A stretch of DNA of 5,449 nucleotides from Cyanobacteria bacterium Co-bin13. Lineage in GTDB: Bacteria > Cyanobacteriota > Cyanobacteriia > Phormidesmidales > Phormidesmidaceae. The translations under genes were made by a program, and so were the position numbers. Of this stretch, positions 5,154 to 5,449 are shown in pieces (position 1 is the stretch's first letter; every line of letters begins with the position of its first letter). The stretch covers positions 1 through 5,449 of the forward strand of contig JACVRP010000269.1 of the NCBI GenBank assembly GCA_014534385.1, read 5' to 3'. A model generated the notes under the pieces. It had not been told where the DNA came from. It saw only the letters and a list, made by a program, of their open reading frames with translations, and ran no database searches.

Positions 5154-5449
5154 CTAGCCTTGTTCAACGCTGAGTTTGGGGGCACGTCGCCACAGATCAA
5201 GCCCAACTTGAATGGCACAAAGAAGGGTTAGGATGCCGACCAGGTTGATGGATGAAATTTTGGCCCCTCCTGCTGCAATCAGGAGAATCAGCGCGGCAGC
5301 TGCCAGTCTGTACGTGCTGAGCACCCGGCGGAATTGAGGCGTGCCCAGGGTGCAGGTCATCCAGTGAATGCCTGCTAAGACGGTGAGGGAAAGTGCGATC
5401 GCACCGCACAACAGCCACCGCTCCACTGCATCTGGCGGCAGACCGGGGC
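5154..5449 (-). CDS. C-terminal part of a multi-pass membrane protein, 5' end outside window
   Basis: This reading frame is open to the right edge of the window and is probably the end of a longer membrane protein. Three hydrophobic segments are visible: LLCGAIALSLTVLAGIHWM, LAAAALILLIAAGG, and LVGILTLLCAIQVGLDLW. Basic residues sit between the first two (RRVLSTYR) and after the last (WRRAPK), before a short soluble tail. A GTG at 5424-5426 could start a 90-residue protein, but the codons before it (reading PGLPPDA) remain in frame without a stop and look like a loop of a larger protein. The pattern resembles the last segments of low-temperature-requirement A (LtrA-like) proteins, a tentative likeness judged by eye. 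Function is not assigned. The gene ends 136 bases before the amylase on the same strand; no convincing terminator lies between them. Confidence 0.6.
   Translation of the reverse strand, partial: PGLPPDAVERWLLCGAIALSLTVLAGIHWMTCTLGTPQFRRVLSTYRLAAAALILLIAAGGAKISSINLVGILTLLCAIQVGLDLWRRAPKLSVEQG
5395..5402. repeat. HIP1 octamer GCGATCGC
   Basis: Perfect HIP1 copy inside the partial membrane protein gene, in the first hydrophobic segment (GAIAL). Confidence 0.85.

Noticed and set aside
3195..5394. No HIP1 site for 2.2 kb covering the whole amylase gene, a possible sign of transfer.
   Set aside because: With roughly one site per 900 bases, such a gap has a fair chance of occurring; near-matches (TGATCGCA) are present and codon use looks like the neighbours.

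Overview
The window reads as an ordinary stretch of cyanobacterial chromosome. The main clue is the octamer GCGATCGC (HIP1), which occurs six times in 5.4 kb and is a hallmark of many cyanobacterial genomes. The GC-rich coding sequence, mostly weak Shine-Dalgarno signals and the style of the histidine kinase and SRPBCC protein fit the same group. The look is that of a Leptolyngbya/Phormidium-type genome, but the genus is a guess. I see no tRNA, rRNA, CRISPR array, transposase, integrase or phage gene.

Layout. On the + strand, 9-1349 encodes a GAF-like sensor histidine kinase, possibly continuing upstream of the window. It is followed after 118 bases by an SRPBCC (polyketide cyclase/dehydrase-like) lipid-binding protein at 1468-2070. 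Four genes then lie on the - strand, so the window is convergent at about 2071-2102. In transcription order from the right edge they are: the 3' end of a multi-pass membrane protein (5154-5449, cut by the window edge); a cytoplasmic GH13 alpha-amylase of the liquefying type (3503-5017); a pRiA4b ORF-3-like protein (2868-3422); and a class I SAM-dependent methyltransferase with an unusual motif I (2103-2765).

How the genes work together. The sequence does not show a pathway linking them. The amylase lacks a signal peptide and most likely acts on internal glycogen or maltodextrins. The kinase has no response regulator in the window. The - strand genes are 80 to 136 bases apart, with a probable terminator at the amylase stop codon, so they look like separate or only partly coupled transcription units.

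The window was introduced as possibly holding an undescribed system. I looked on both strands and do not see one. The points most worth a second look are local: the degenerate SAM-binding loop of the methyltransferase, the altered ATP-site G1 box of the kinase, the drifted core motif of the pRiA4b-like protein, and the layered RNA structure at the end of the amylase gene.
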